Both the position numbers and the translations under genes were made by a program. Of a DNA stretch of 64,000 nucleotides, positions 9,426-17,674 are shown piece after piece; position 1 is the first letter of the stretch, and each line of letters starts with the position of its first letter. The notes beneath the pieces are model-generated. The model was given only the letters and a program-made list of their open reading frames with translations, made no database searches and had not been told where the DNA came from. Source of the DNA: Chitinophagales bacterium (GTDB lineage Bacteria; Bacteroidota; Bacteroidia; Chitinophagales; Chitinophagaceae); contig JAFLBL010000001.1 in NCBI GenBank assembly GCA_017303855.1, positions 563,978 through 627,977 on the forward strand. Direction: 5' to 3'.

Positions 9426-10300
9426 CAGTCTTCGTCAATGAATCGTTTGGTAATGGGTTGATATGAATCGATTCTGCGATCTCGCATAAAGGGCCAATGC
9501 GTTCTGTACTGATCCGTCCTGGCCAGATCCAGTTCGAGTACTTTTATTTCTTCCTGATCATGCGATGCCTTATAAAGCAGGGTACCAAAAGGATTGGACA
9601 CAAATGATCCGCCCCAGAATTTCATGGCCCCGTTTTGTTCGAGACCAACCCGGTTTACACTAACCACATGCACGCCATTGGCCACCGCATGACTGCGCTG
9701 AATGGTTTGCCAGGCGCCATACTGCTCCGTGTTTGTTGCTTCATCCTGGGATGTGGCCCAGCCGATAGCCGTTGGATAAAAGAGTATTTCCGCACCCATT
9801 AATGCGGTAATTCGTGCGGCTTCCGGATACCACTGATCCCAGCAGATCAATACGCCGATGGTAGCGAATTTCGTTTTCCAGACTTTATACCCCAGGTCGC
9901 CGGGAGTAAAATAAAACTTCTCATAATAGGCCGGATCATCCGGTATATGCATTTTACGGTATTTGCCCAGGTAGGCTCCATCCGCATCAATAACTGCCGT
10001 AGTGTTGTGGTAGAGTCCCTGTGCCCTTTTTTCAAAAAGGGAGGCGATGATCACCACGCCCAGTTCTCCCGCTACCTGTTGCAGGGTTGCTGTAGACGGA
10101 CCGGGAACAGGCTCTGCCAGTTTGAAATGTTCATAATCCTCCACATCGCAGAAGTACAGGGAGGTGAATAATTCCTGGAGGCAAACAATCTGTGCGCCAT
10201 CAGCCGCGGCTTTCCTGACTCCCTCAATGGCTTTGGCCAGGTTGGCCTCTTTACTACCGGAACAGGTCATCTGGACCAGGCCGACATTGACTTTACTCAT
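9425..10300 (-). CDS. aguB: N-carbamoylputrescine amidase
   Basis: Carbon-nitrogen hydrolase of about 291 residues that converts N-carbamoylputrescine to putrescine, CO2 and ammonia, the step after AguA. The nitrilase-type Glu-Lys-Cys triad is visible: E in CLQELF, K in KYRKMHIPD and C in GVLICWDQWYPE. I chose the ATG at 10300 (MSKVNVGLVQM), because the longer frame upstream begins at a TTG and adds seven residues atypical of the family. It is the first gene of the aguBA pair and lies upstream of, and coupled to, aguA. ppc, transcribed in the same direction, ends 56 bp before it. Confidence 0.94.
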   Translation of the reverse strand: MSKVNVGLVQMTCSGSKEANLAKAIEGVRKAAADGAQIVCLQELFTSLYFCDVEDYEHFKLAEPVPGPSTATLQQVAGELGVVIIASLFEKRAQGLYHNTTAVIDADGAYLGKYRKMHIPDDPAYYEKFYFTPGDLGYKVWKTKFATIGVLICWDQWYPEAARITALMGAEILFYPTAIGWATSQDEATNTEQYGAWQTIQRSHAVANGVHVVSVNRVGLEQNGAMKFWGGSFVSNPFGTLLYKASHDQEEIKVLELDLARTDQYRTHWPFMRDRRIDSYQPITKRFIDED

Positions 10301-10356
10301 AGTAGGTAAATTAGGCTGCAAAAATAACAGTTCGCCGGGCTTATTCAGGGCCTTTT

Positions 10357-12936
10357 TTACGCTGAATTCCGGCCGGCATTAATAATTCCAAAAGAACACC
10401 GCATGGCCAGTTTTTCATAAGTCTCCCGCGCCGCCGCAGGTGCGCCCTGTTCATCCAGTTCACGGATACGGGATAATGCGAACTGCTGTATCGTAACCAG
10501 GGGCAATACGATCCGTTCCCGCATCTGAATAGAAGCCTGTTCCACCGGGTAATCGGCCATCAGTTCATTATTGCCGGTAATTTTAAAAAGGTATTGTTTT
10601 GTCAGTTCATATTCTTCATGGATCATTTGCCAGATCTCACCAAACTGTTTATGTTGGGCCAGGTAAGCCGTCAGGGGGAAAAATGATTTCATCATGGCCA
10701 TCTCACAGTTATCCAATAAAGTGCGGAAGAAAAGAGACTGATGATAAAGCTTCTGCAGTTGCAGCAGTTTGCCTTTTTTCTCCATCACCTGTAACGCGGA
10801 ACCAACACCAAAATAACCGGTTACATTTTGCTTTAACTGGCTCCACGATCCGGCAAACGGAATAGCCCGCAGGTCTTTTAAAGAAAGCCCGGAAGCTGCT
10901 CCCCTTTTAGCCGGGCGGCTGCCAATATTTGTTTCACTGTAAAAACGCAGCGGGCTTACCTGCAACAGGTAATCCGGCAGATAAGGATGATCTTTCAGTT
11001 TCTTGTACGACTGGAATCCTTCTGCCGCTAATTCCTCCAGCAGCTGTTCTTCCGGTTCATTTAATGTCGTATCACGGTTATTAAACAGATCATTGGTTAT
11101 CCCCGCATTCAGTAACTGCTCAATATTAAACTGGGCCGCATCTATGGTTCCGAAATTGGAACTTACGGTTTGTCCCTGTATAGTCAGCTGAATTTCCTTA
11201 TTGGAAATATTATGCCCCATGGATGCATAAAACTTATGCGTCTTTCCGCCTCCCCTGGAGGGCGGGCCACCCCGTCCATCAAAGAAGATCACATCAATCT
11301 CATAGGCACGCGATATCCGCGTAAGTTCTTCTTTGGCTTTATAGATACACCAGTTGGCCATAAGGTAACCGCCGTCCTTCGTACCGTCTGAAAACCCAAG
11401 CATGATGGTCTGCTGATTTCCTCTTCTTTTCAGGTGTTGCTGATACACCGGGTGCGTATATAACGTACGCATCACCTCCGCTGCATGGCGCAGGTCATCA
11501 ATGGTTTCAAACAAGGGTACTATGTCAACATTCATTTTCTCTTTCTCCCAGCCGGACAAGAGAAAAAGTCCGTAGACTTCCATTGCATTCAGGGCGCTGT
11601 TACATTGACTGATGATGTACCGGTTGCAGCCATCGGTCCCGTTAAACTGCTGTATATCTTTAATGGCCTGAACGGTATTGAGTGTATCCGATAAAATAGC
11701 ATCCTGGAGATCAGGTAATGTTTCCGGTCTTGTTAATGCCGCCAGTAAATTAATCTTGTCTGCTTCGCTCAGTCCTGCATAGTCAGCCGGTAACAGTGTG
11801 CCGGTATCAGCCAGCTGCTGATAAAACTTACCGTGCACGGAGCTGTCCTGCCGGATATCCAGCGAAGCGAAGTGCAAACCGAATACGCTGATTTTATTGA
11901 TCAGGTTATTCACCATGTGCAGGAATAACCCGTTGTGCTGATGAATAATAATGTCTTTTACCTGCTGCAGGGTGCCCAGGATTTCTTCCTTACTCAGGTT
12001 GGTTTTGTATCCGGGGATAAACAGGTTGCTGTATAATTTACTTTCAAGCTCCTGTAATAATATATCCACCCCTTCAAATGTGAGGCGCCGCCGCAGGCGA
12101 CGTACATCCATATAATAGCATTTGATAATGCCGCCGCGCAGGGCGTTGGCCACCTGCAGGGTAATTTCACTGGTTACAAATGGATTTCCATCGCGATCGC
12201 CACCCGGCCAGAAACCCATACGTATAACCGGATTTTCTGTATGCATGGCCTCGGGGAACTGGCTCTTCAGGGTGGAAATAATCCGGCCGGCTGCTGGATA
12301 AAACACATTCTCCAGGTACCAGATCAGGCTCACCGCTTCATCATAAGGAGTAGGCTTTTTCTTCTTAAAAAAAGGAGTCTTACCCAATTGCTGCAGGTAC
12401 GTATTAATCAGGTTGGTATTGTTATCCGCCAATGCTTTGGCCAGGTCGTTGATAATCCCCAGCACAGGGCCCGGATAAAACTGTGTAGGATGTGCCGTTA
12501 ATACCAGGCGTACGGCAAAATCATTCAGTTTGACCGACAGTTCATCTTCCTTTTTTCCCTGGATCACTTCAGATTCCAGGTGCTTCAATGTACCTATACC
12601 ATTCAGATCATGTACGGTCCTGAACGCGGCATCTTCCAACGCGTCAAAGAGCACCACCTGCCGTTCAATATACTGAACAAAACGAAAGAGCAGGTCATTG
12701 CGTTCATCCGGATTGGTATAGGTGGTATGTTTATCAAAAAAATCCTGTATGATCTGGGCCGGGCTTAACTTTTTTTTATAGCCTTCCTCACAGTTATTGG
12801 AAAGCAGGGAAAGCAGGATTCCTGTTTTTTCTATACGATGAAATGGCAATGAAGTGAAAAGGGAGTTATACAATTGAAAACGAACACCCACTTCATTGCG
12901 GAATTGTTGTATGGCCCTGCCGGACTGGTGATCCAT
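10357..12936 (-). CDS. ppc: Phosphoenolpyruvate carboxylase
   Basis: Cytoplasmic anaplerotic enzyme: PEP plus bicarbonate gives oxaloacetate and phosphate. 859 residues, a usual length. Catalytic signatures are intact: TAHPTQ with the catalytic His at 149, GGDRDGNP at 245-252, GFSDGTKDGGYL, and the glycine loop in the form GRGGPPSRGGG. The Arg-rich ETNIGSRPAKR segment and a C-terminal bundle follow, ending RNSA rather than the more usual RNTG. It stands between the rplQ terminator and aguB on the same strand and probably has its own promoter; a metabolic link to the aguBA genes is not evident beyond position. Confidence 0.97.
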   Translation of the reverse strand: MDHQSGRAIQQFRNEVGVRFQLYNSLFTSLPFHRIEKTGILLSLLSNNCEEGYKKKLSPAQIIQDFFDKHTTYTNPDERNDLLFRFVQYIERQVVLFDALEDAAFRTVHDLNGIGTLKHLESEVIQGKKEDELSVKLNDFAVRLVLTAHPTQFYPGPVLGIINDLAKALADNNTNLINTYLQQLGKTPFFKKKKPTPYDEAVSLIWYLENVFYPAAGRIISTLKSQFPEAMHTENPVIRMGFWPGGDRDGNPFVTSEITLQVANALRGGIIKCYYMDVRRLRRRLTFEGVDILLQELESKLYSNLFIPGYKTNLSKEEILGTLQQVKDIIIHQHNGLFLHMVNNLINKISVFGLHFASLDIRQDSSVHGKFYQQLADTGTLLPADYAGLSEADKINLLAALTRPETLPDLQDAILSDTLNTVQAIKDIQQFNGTDGCNRYIISQCNSALNAMEVYGLFLLSGWEKEKMNVDIVPLFETIDDLRHAAEVMRTLYTHPVYQQHLKRRGNQQTIMLGFSDGTKDGGYLMANWCIYKAKEELTRISRAYEIDVIFFDGRGGPPSRGGGKTHKFYASMGHNISNKEIQLTIQGQTVSSNFGTIDAAQFNIEQLLNAGITNDLFNNRDTTLNEPEEQLLEELAAEGFQSYKKLKDHPYLPDYLLQVSPLRFYSETNIGSRPAKRGAASGLSLKDLRAIPFAGSWSQLKQNVTGYFGVGSALQVMEKKGKLLQLQKLYHQSLFFRTLLDNCEMAMMKSFFPLTAYLAQHKQFGEIWQMIHEEYELTKQYLFKITGNNELMADYPVEQASIQMRERIVLPLVTIQQFALSRIRELDEQGAPAAARETYEKLAMRCSFGIINAGRNSA

Positions 12937-13035
12937 ATTGTTGGTTTTTTAAAACGTTTCAGAACGTATGGCAAGCAGGCCCATGAAATTACTTCATTTG
13001 GGGGATACTTACCGGTTGTACATGGTTATATTACA

Positions 13036-13073
13036 AAAAAATGCCCCCGGAAATCCGGAGGCATTTTTATCAA
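13036..13073 (-). terminator. Intrinsic terminator after rplQ
   Basis: On the minus strand ATGCCTCCGG / CCGGGGGCAT stem with an ATTT loop, followed by T7. It closes the infA-rplQ ribosomal unit before ppc. Confidence 0.85.
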
Positions 13074-13090
13074 ACAGATGTTAGCTTGTC

Positions 13091-13579
13091 TTATTCAGCG
13101 GCTTTTTCTTCTGTTGCGGGCGCTTCCGTATTCGCGGCATCAGCTTTTTTCTTAGCTGCACCTGAACGACGGGTCTTCTTGGCAGCAGTTTTCACTTCGC
13201 CTTTACCCTTACCGTAGATTTCGTTGAAATCAACCAGTTCAATCATAGCTGTATCCGCGTTATCACCGGGGCGGAAACCCAGTTTGATGATACGCGTATA
13301 ACCACCAGGACGACCGCCCACTTTTTCAGCAACCGTGCTGAAGAGTTCTTTAACGGCTTCTTTATCCTGCAGGTAGCCAAATACCACACGACGTTGGTGC
13401 GTAGTGTTGTCTTTCCCTTTTGTGATCAGGGGCTCCACAAAAACACGCAGTGCTTTTGCTTTTGCAGTAGTGGTTACGATCCGTTTGTGCTGGATCAACT
13501 GGCAGGCCAGGTTGCTCAGCAGGGCTTCCCTGTGGGCTTTCTTACGGCCGAGATTTTTTACTTTGTCTCCGTGACGCAT
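13091..13579 (-). CDS. rplQ: 50S ribosomal protein L17
   Basis: L17 of the large ribosomal subunit, 162 residues. Residues 1-120 are the conserved domain ([28 protein letters not shown], then [15 protein letters not shown] and [22 protein letters not shown]). The final 40 residues are a low-complexity Lys/Ala/Glu-rich tail ([19 protein letters not shown]) common in Bacteroidota L17. It is the last gene of the unit infA-rpmJ-rpsM-rpsK-rpsD-rpoA-rplQ, separated from rpoA by a 121-bp spacer with GTACGAA-type repeats, and followed by a terminator. Confidence 0.97.
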   Translation of the reverse strand: MRHGDKVKNLGRKKAHREALLSNLACQLIQHKRIVTTTAKAKALRVFVEPLITKGKDNTTHQRRVVFGYLQDKEAVKELFSTVAEKVGGRPGGYTRIIKLGFRPGDNADTAMIELVDFNEIYGKGKGEVKTAAKKTRRSGAAKKKADAANTEAPATEEKAAE

Positions 13580-13635
13580 GACATTTAAATTTAGTTCAGC
13601 TGTACCGTGTCAGGAATTACAGCCTACGTTATGAA

Positions 13636-13670
13636 AAGTACGAGATATGAAGTACGAAGTACGAAAAATA
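13636..13670. repeat. Short GTACGAA-type tandem repeat
   Basis: Four or five degenerate copies of the heptamer family seen after gltB, lying in the rpoA-rplQ spacer. Confidence 0.75.
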
Positions 13671-13700
13671 CCAGTACTGAATAGTTCTCGTATTAATTGC

Positions 13701-14702
13701 TTAGAATTCGCTCAGATCGATACCGAGTTTCACGAGGTCCATACCGAAGTGCAGACCACGCTCTGTGAGTACCTGCTCAATCTCGGCCAGTGACTTCTGA
13801 CCGAAGTTGCGGAACTTCATCAGGTCTTCCTGTTCGTATTGTACCAGTTCACTCAGTGAGTTGATCTTGGCAGCTTTCAGACAGTTGAATGCACGAACAG
13901 ACAGATCCAGGTCTTCCAGCGGGGTTTTCAGCACCTTGCGCAATTGCAGGGTTTGTTCGTCCACCAGGTCCTCTTTCTTCTCTTCTTTGTTATCGAAAGT
14001 GATGTTCTCGTCAGTGATGATCATCAGGTGCTGGATCAGGATGCGGGAAGCCTGTTTAACGGCTTCTTCCGGATGGATGGTACCATCGGTGGACACTTCC
14101 ATGATCAGTTTTTCGAAGTCGGTGCGTTGTTCCACACGGGTATTCTCGATTGTATATTTCACGTTCTTAATGGGAGTGAAAATAGAATCGATGGGAATAT
14201 AACCCAGGGGAGCGTCTTTGGGTTTGTTATCTTCCGCGGGAACATAACCACGGCCCTTGCCGATTGTCAGTTCAATTTCCATACGGGAAGATGAATCCAG
14301 TGTACAGATCAGCAGATCCGGGTTCATCACCTGGAAAGTCTGTGTGCCTTCATTGATCATGCCGGCAGTGAATTCTGTTCTGTTCTTTATGGATAACATG
14401 ATTTTCTCATTCGATACTTCGTGATCGGCGATTTTCTTGAAACGAACCTGTTTCAGGTTCAGGAAAATTTCCACTACGTCTTCGCTAACCCCTTTCATGG
14501 TAGCAAATTCATGATCCACTCCATCGATTTTAACGCCAACAATTGCATAGCCTTCAAGAGAGCTGAGCAATACACGGCGGAGTGCATTTCCGATAGTTAC
14601 GCCAAAGCCGGGCTCCAGGGGACGAAACTCAAACTGAGCTTCAAAATCCGTAGCCTTTTGCAGTATAATCTTATCAGGTTTCTGGAAATTGAGGATTGCC
14701 AT
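13701..14702 (-). CDS. rpoA: RNA polymerase alpha subunit
   Basis: Alpha subunit, 333 residues; its N-terminal domain dimerises to nucleate RNA polymerase assembly and its C-terminal domain contacts DNA and activators. Seen: FEFRPLEPGFGVTIGNALRRVLLSSLEGYA (residues about 26-55), the inserted loop of the N-terminal domain, a linker rich in acidic residues (KEEKKEDLVDEQ) near residue 235, and the C-terminal helix-hairpin-helix-like domain (LDLSVRAFNCLKAAKINSL, then MKFRNFGQKSLAEIEQVL). It sits between rpsD and rplQ, as in the bacterial alpha operon. Confidence 0.98.
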   Translation of the reverse strand: MAILNFQKPDKIILQKATDFEAQFEFRPLEPGFGVTIGNALRRVLLSSLEGYAIVGVKIDGVDHEFATMKGVSEDVVEIFLNLKQVRFKKIADHEVSNEKIMLSIKNRTEFTAGMINEGTQTFQVMNPDLLICTLDSSSRMEIELTIGKGRGYVPAEDNKPKDAPLGYIPIDSIFTPIKNVKYTIENTRVEQRTDFEKLIMEVSTDGTIHPEEAVKQASRILIQHLMIITDENITFDNKEEKKEDLVDEQTLQLRKVLKTPLEDLDLSVRAFNCLKAAKINSLSELVQYEQEDLMKFRNFGQKSLAEIEQVLTERGLHFGMDLVKLGIDLSEF

Positions 14703-14746
14703 ATTTTACGCTTTAATTTTTGAATAGGTTGGACGAGATACATAAG

Positions 14747-14796
14747 CATTGCAGGCGATAACACCTGCAATGTGTTGCGGGTGAAATCACCCGCAA
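14747..14796 (-). other. Two adjacent perfect hairpins after rpsD
   Basis: Stem CATTGCAGG / CCTGCAATG (14747-14772) and stem TTGCGGGTGA / TCACCCGCAA with a 2-base loop (14775-14796) lie six bases past the rpsD stop. Neither has a T-tract on the coding strand, so an mRNA-processing or stability element within the operon is more likely than a terminator. Confidence 0.65.
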
Positions 14797-14801
14797 TACG
14801 A

Positions 14802-15407
14802 TTACTTACTGTACAACTCGACGATCAGTTGTTCCTTGATATTTTCCGGAACACTCTCCCTTTCAGGATAAGTAATGAAAGTACCTTTAAACTCGGTTTC
14901 ATTAAATTCCACCCAGCTGAACTTAGGGTTCTTCGGACGTACCACACTGGTGATGGAACTTCTTTCCTTGCTGCCTTCTTTAATGGTAACCACGTCACCA
15001 GGCTGCATCTGATAAGAAGGAACATTCACTACTTCACCGTTTACTTCGATGTGTTTGTGGCTGACCAGCTGACGGGCAGCAGGACGGCTGGGTGCGATAC
15101 CCATACGGAAAACAGTGTTATCGAGACGGGCTTCCAGTAATTTAATCAGGTTTTCACCGGTTACACCTTTACGGCGGGCGGCTTCCTCAAAAGTTTTACG
15201 GAATTGTTTCTCCAGTACACCATATGTGTACTTGGCTTTCTGTTTTTCGCGGAGCTGCAGGGCGTATTCACCTAAAGTTTTACGCTTGCGCTTCTCACCA
15301 TGCTGACCGGGAGGGTTACTGTTTTTACCCAACCATTTACCATTACCCAGAATGGGCTCTCCAAAAATGCGGGAAATCTTGGTCTTGGGACCATTGTACC
15401 TTGCCAT
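14802..15407 (-). CDS. rpsD: 30S ribosomal protein S4
   Basis: Primary 16S rRNA-binding protein of the small subunit, 201 residues, the usual length. Begins MARYNGPKTKISR and shows the S4 RNA-binding domain (RLDNTVFRMGIAPSRPAARQLVSHKHIEVNGEVVNVPSYQMQPGD, about residues 90-135). In E. coli S4 is also the autoregulator of the alpha operon, which makes the structured spacer upstream of rpsK interesting here, though no link is shown. The N-terminal zinc-binding Cys of some S4 proteins is absent. Located between rpsK and rpoA. Confidence 0.98.
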   Translation of the reverse strand: MARYNGPKTKISRIFGEPILGNGKWLGKNSNPPGQHGEKRKRKTLGEYALQLREKQKAKYTYGVLEKQFRKTFEEAARRKGVTGENLIKLLEARLDNTVFRMGIAPSRPAARQLVSHKHIEVNGEVVNVPSYQMQPGDVVTIKEGSKERSSITSVVRPKNPKFSWVEFNETEFKGTFITYPERESVPENIKEQLIVELYSK

Positions 15408-15520
15408 AATCTTACTTTCATTTAAGCTTTTTTAGAAACCGGCAGAACGATCAGTAAAAAGCTTTAAAAAAATCAATCGCCTGCCCTTTTTAAAATGAAA
15501 CCAATCTGGCTCAATATTTT

Positions 15521-15600
15521 AAGTACGGAGTAAGAAGTACGAAGTACGAAAGAAGATCCAATGGGATGCGTACTTCGTACTTCGTATTCCATACTTCGTT
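15521..15600. repeat. Inverted GTACGAA heptamer blocks between rpsK and rpsD
   Basis: A forward block (15521-15554) and its reverse complement (15571-15600). The arms TACGAAGTACGAA (15538-15550) and TTCGTACTTCGTA (15574-15586) pair over 13 bp, so the spacer RNA can fold into a hairpin inside the ribosomal operon. Confidence 0.82.
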
Positions 15601-16009
15601 ATACTCTTCTTTTCTTGGGAGGACGGCAGCCGTTGTGGGGCAGCGGAGTCACATCCTTAATCATTACCACTTCGATACCTGATTGTGACAGGGAACGGAT
15701 AGCTCCTTCACGACCGGCACCGGGACCTTTCACATATACGTCTACTCTTTTCAGACCGGCATCGAAAGCAACTTTCGCTGCATCTGCGGAAGCCATCTGA
15801 GCGGCATAGGGTGTGTTCTTTTTAGAACCACGGAATCCCATTTTACCCGCACTGCTCCAGGAAATAACCTGGCCGGATTTGTTGGTAAGACTGATAATAA
15901 TGTTGTTGAACGTAGCAGAAATGTGGGCATCTCCGTAGGAGTCCACTTTCACCACTCTTTTTTTGGCTGCTGCTTTTGCGCTGGTAGCCTGTTGTTGTGC
16001 TTTTGCCAT
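15599..16009 (-). CDS. rpsK: 30S ribosomal protein S11
   Basis: Small-subunit platform protein, 136 residues. An Ala/Lys-rich N-terminal tail ([20 protein letters not shown]) precedes the conserved body: [40 protein letters not shown] and the signature [14 protein letters not shown], ending [19 protein letters not shown]. It lies downstream of a structured spacer bearing a terminator-like hairpin (16038-16060), so expression of rpsK-rpsD-rpoA-rplQ may be separately adjusted relative to infA-rpmJ-rpsM. Confidence 0.98.
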   Translation of the reverse strand: MAKAQQQATSAKAAAKKRVVKVDSYGDAHISATFNNIIISLTNKSGQVISWSSAGKMGFRGSKKNTPYAAQMASADAAKVAFDAGLKRVDVYVKGPGAGREGAIRSLSQSGIEVVMIKDVTPLPHNGCRPPKKRRV

Positions 16010-16037
16010 TGTTTGTACTGAGGTAATCTACTGGTTT

Positions 16038-16128
16038 AAAAAAATTCCCGTAATACGGGATGAATCAACCCTCCTGCGGATCAGCCTTTCGGCTGACGGG
16101 CTTACGATGCGATCCGGTGCTGATTCAT
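16038..16128 (-). promoter_or_regulatory. Candidate structured RNA with terminator between rpsM and rpsK
   Basis: On the coding (minus) strand: outer stem ATGAATCA (16128-16121) / TGATTCAT (16067-16060); inner stem CGGAT (16116-16112) / ATCCG (16081-16077); a GAAA-tetraloop hairpin TCAGCC-GAAA-GGCTGA (16096-16081); then TCCCGTATTACGGGA (16060-16046) followed by T7 (16044-16038), an intrinsic-terminator shape. The outer stem abuts and overlaps by one base the terminator stem, so the two could influence each other. It resembles a ribosomal-protein leader or attenuator; no known class is recognised. Confidence 0.5.
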
Positions 16129-16154
16129 AAATTGTAAGCCGGTTATGAATACAA

Positions 16155-16190
16155 CTAAGCCCGGCTGGTCTGTAGACCGTCCGGGCTTAG
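16155..16190 (-). other. Long hairpin after rpsM
   Basis: Perfect 10-bp stem CTAAGCCCGG / CCGGGCTTAG enclosing GGTCT / AGACC, nine bases after the rpsM stop. There is no T-tract, so it is not a standard terminator; it may protect the 3' end of the infA-rpmJ-rpsM message. Confidence 0.7.
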
Positions 16191-16198
16191 CCGAAGCA

Positions 16199-16579
16199 TT
16201 ATTTCTTGGGCGCCTTCTTCTTACCGGCAACCGTTTTACGCTTCCCTTTACGGGTACGGCTGTTGGTTTTGGTACGCTGACCACGAACAGGCAGACCTTT
16301 ACGGTGACGGAGACCACGGTAACAGGCGATATCCAGCAAACGCTTGATACTCATCTGTACTTCTGAACGAAGCTGACCTTCCACTTTCAGTTCTTCGGTA
16401 ATAGTATTACGGATGGCATTCAGATCTTCATCATTCCATTCGTTTACTTTCTTACTCCGGTCAATATTATTCTTGTCCAGAATGTATTTGGCGGTAGAGG
16501 GTCCGATACCATATATATAGGTAAGACCGATTTCGCCTCTTTTTTGTTTGGGTAAATCAACACCGGCAATACGAGCCAT
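16199..16579 (-). CDS. rpsM: 30S ribosomal protein S13
   Basis: Small-subunit head protein contacting the 50S subunit and tRNA, 126 residues. Starts [26 protein letters not shown] and contains RRLLDI-type helix and the basic signature [26 protein letters not shown], with a Lys-rich C-terminal tail. Third gene of the infA-rpmJ-rpsM segment. The 190-bp gap to rpsK is unusually long for this operon and is filled with potential RNA structure. Confidence 0.98.
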   Translation of the reverse strand: MARIAGVDLPKQKRGEIGLTYIYGIGPSTAKYILDKNNIDRSKKVNEWNDEDLNAIRNTITEELKVEGQLRSEVQMSIKRLLDIACYRGLRHRKGLPVRGQRTKTNSRTRKGKRKTVAGKKKAPKK

Positions 16580-16617
16580 AGTCTGTTTTTATTTTTACTT
16601 TATTTATTACGTTTTTG

Positions 16618-16712
16618 AAAGTCGCAGGTCCGGAAGCCGGTAAGACTGTGAGACTGCAAACTTTTCAGATGGCGGGGTCGTATTCCTGACTTCAGATTAC
16701 AGACTCCCGGCT
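16618..16712. repeat. Degenerate CCGGAAG / GACTG-word repeat in the rpmJ-rpsM spacer
   Basis: Repeated fragments such as GTCCGGAAGCCGG, GACTGTGAGACTGC and TCAGATTACAGACTCCCGGC, similar to the blocks at 29761-29836 and 20040-20134. Low-order repetition only. Confidence 0.5.
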
Positions 16713-16715
16713 ATC

Positions 16716-16832
16716 TTATCCCTGGCGCTGCTTGAAGCGGGGATTCTTTTTGTTAATCACGTACAGCTTGCCCTTACGACGTACAATTTTGCAGTCGGCG
16801 CTGCGCTTTTTGATTGATGCTCTTACTTTCAT
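16716..16832 (-). CDS. rpmJ: 50S ribosomal protein L36
   Basis: Tiny large-subunit protein of 38 residues. Translation from the ATG at 16832 gives [20 protein letters not shown] followed by a short basic C-terminus ending in RFKQRQG and TAA. The standard zinc-binding pattern is reduced: C14 is present but the other usual ligands (Cys/Cys/His) are missing, so this is the zinc-free (C-minus) form. It lies between infA and rpsM, the canonical position. Confidence 0.96.
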   Translation of the reverse strand: MKVRASIKKRSADCKIVRRKGKLYVINKKNPRFKQRQG

Positions 16833-16877
16833 AATAATTTCTCTTTTTATAATTGTGACCCTGAGCCAGCCATAGGG

Positions 16878-17096
16878 TTACTTGTACCTGAAATTGATCC
16901 GTCCCCTTGTCAAATCATATGGCGAAAGTTCCACCCCCACTTTATCGCCGGGCAGAATACGGATGTAGTGCATCCTCATTTTTCCGGAGATGGTGGCCAG
17001 GATTTCATGGCCATTTTCCAGTTTCACCCTGAACATAGCGTTCGATAAGGCTTCCAGGATAATACCATCTTGTTTGATGAGCGGTTGTTTCGACAT
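16878..17096 (-). CDS. infA: Translation initiation factor IF-1
   Basis: 72-residue single OB-fold protein that occupies the ribosomal A site during initiation. Sequence [20 protein letters not shown], then [21 protein letters not shown] and ending RGRINFRYK is typical. It is the first gene of this ribosomal block; a TATCTTTG box only 15 bp upstream and a terminator of the preceding gene show that transcription starts here. secY and map, often upstream of infA, are absent. Confidence 0.98.
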   Translation of the reverse strand: MSKQPLIKQDGIILEALSNAMFRVKLENGHEILATISGKMRMHYIRILPGDKVGVELSPYDLTRGRINFRYK

Positions 17097-17110
17097 AAAT
17101 TTTAGGGCTG

Positions 17111-17142
17111 CAAAGATAGGCGGATAACGCCGAATAAAGAAA
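17111..17142 (-). promoter_or_regulatory. Promoter of the infA-rplQ operon
   Basis: -7 box TATCTTTG (17118-17111, minus strand) matches the Bacteroidota consensus TAnnTTTG. A TTTC tetramer about 20 bp upstream (TTTG expected) may be the -33 element. The box ends 14 bases before the infA ATG, implying a very short leader. Confidence 0.7.
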
Positions 17143-17167
17143 AAACCCCGGCTTTTTTTCGGGGTTA
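17139..17167 (-). terminator. Intrinsic terminator after the 17217-17612 gene
   Basis: Minus-strand stem AACCCCG / CGGGGTT with an A-rich loop followed by a T-run. It insulates infA from the upstream hypothetical gene and slightly overlaps the putative -33 region of infA. Confidence 0.85.
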
Positions 17168-17216
17168 TGCGTAAAAGTATGCTTGATCCGGATCAATAAA
17201 TTGAAAACCCGGCCTT

Positions 17217-17612
17217 TCAGACCTTGTCCAGATGCACTTTCGTCATATCCAGGTAGAGATTCTGGAACTGATGCACGGAAAGCGGAAAGTCAAAATGACG
17301 CCGGTCTTCCCGCCACCACATCTCAATTTTTGAGAAATTTCCCTTTTCAGGCAAAAATACCCGGAATGAATCCCGTTTGTATTTTACCCCGCCCTCTTTG
17401 TCTTCCCCGGTAAACCCGAGGCGGCTGAGCTGCATTTCGTCCAGGGGTACCCCATGCATATCTTCCTGGTCATACCAGAATTCCTGGATTCCATTGTCGA
17501 CCAGGGCCTGGTGTTCGGCCGGACTTACTTTAACGACTGTCCCTTCCCTCATCAATCCGTCATCGTCCACCGTAATGATGTCTCCGTCTTTCAGGTTGTT
17601 GATTTTGAGCAT
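17217..17612 (-). CDS. Hypothetical protein, 131 residues
   Basis: No family recognised. A cytoplasmic, acidic protein without signal peptide or membrane segment. It begins MLKINNLKDGDIITVDDDGL; the first half (to about residue 60) looks like a small beta-barrel with short strands (GDIITVDDDG, GTVVKVSPAEHQALV), and the second half ends FQNLYLDMTKVHLDKV. I chose the ATG at 17612 over an alternative 11 codons upstream, because the longer N-terminus starts from a non-ATG codon and is basic and unlike the body. It is isolated: a terminator follows and the export operon on the same strand ends 63 bp upstream. Confidence 0.75.
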   Translation of the reverse strand: MLKINNLKDGDIITVDDDGLMREGTVVKVSPAEHQALVDNGIQEFWYDQEDMHGVPLDEMQLSRLGFTGEDKEGGVKYKRDSFRVFLPEKGNFSKIEMWWREDRRHFDFPLSVHQFQNLYLDMTKVHLDKV

Positions 17613-17674
17613 AGCAAATCGTTTTTGTTTAACCGAATATAACAAATTTTTCCCGCAGGCTCAAACGATTTATA

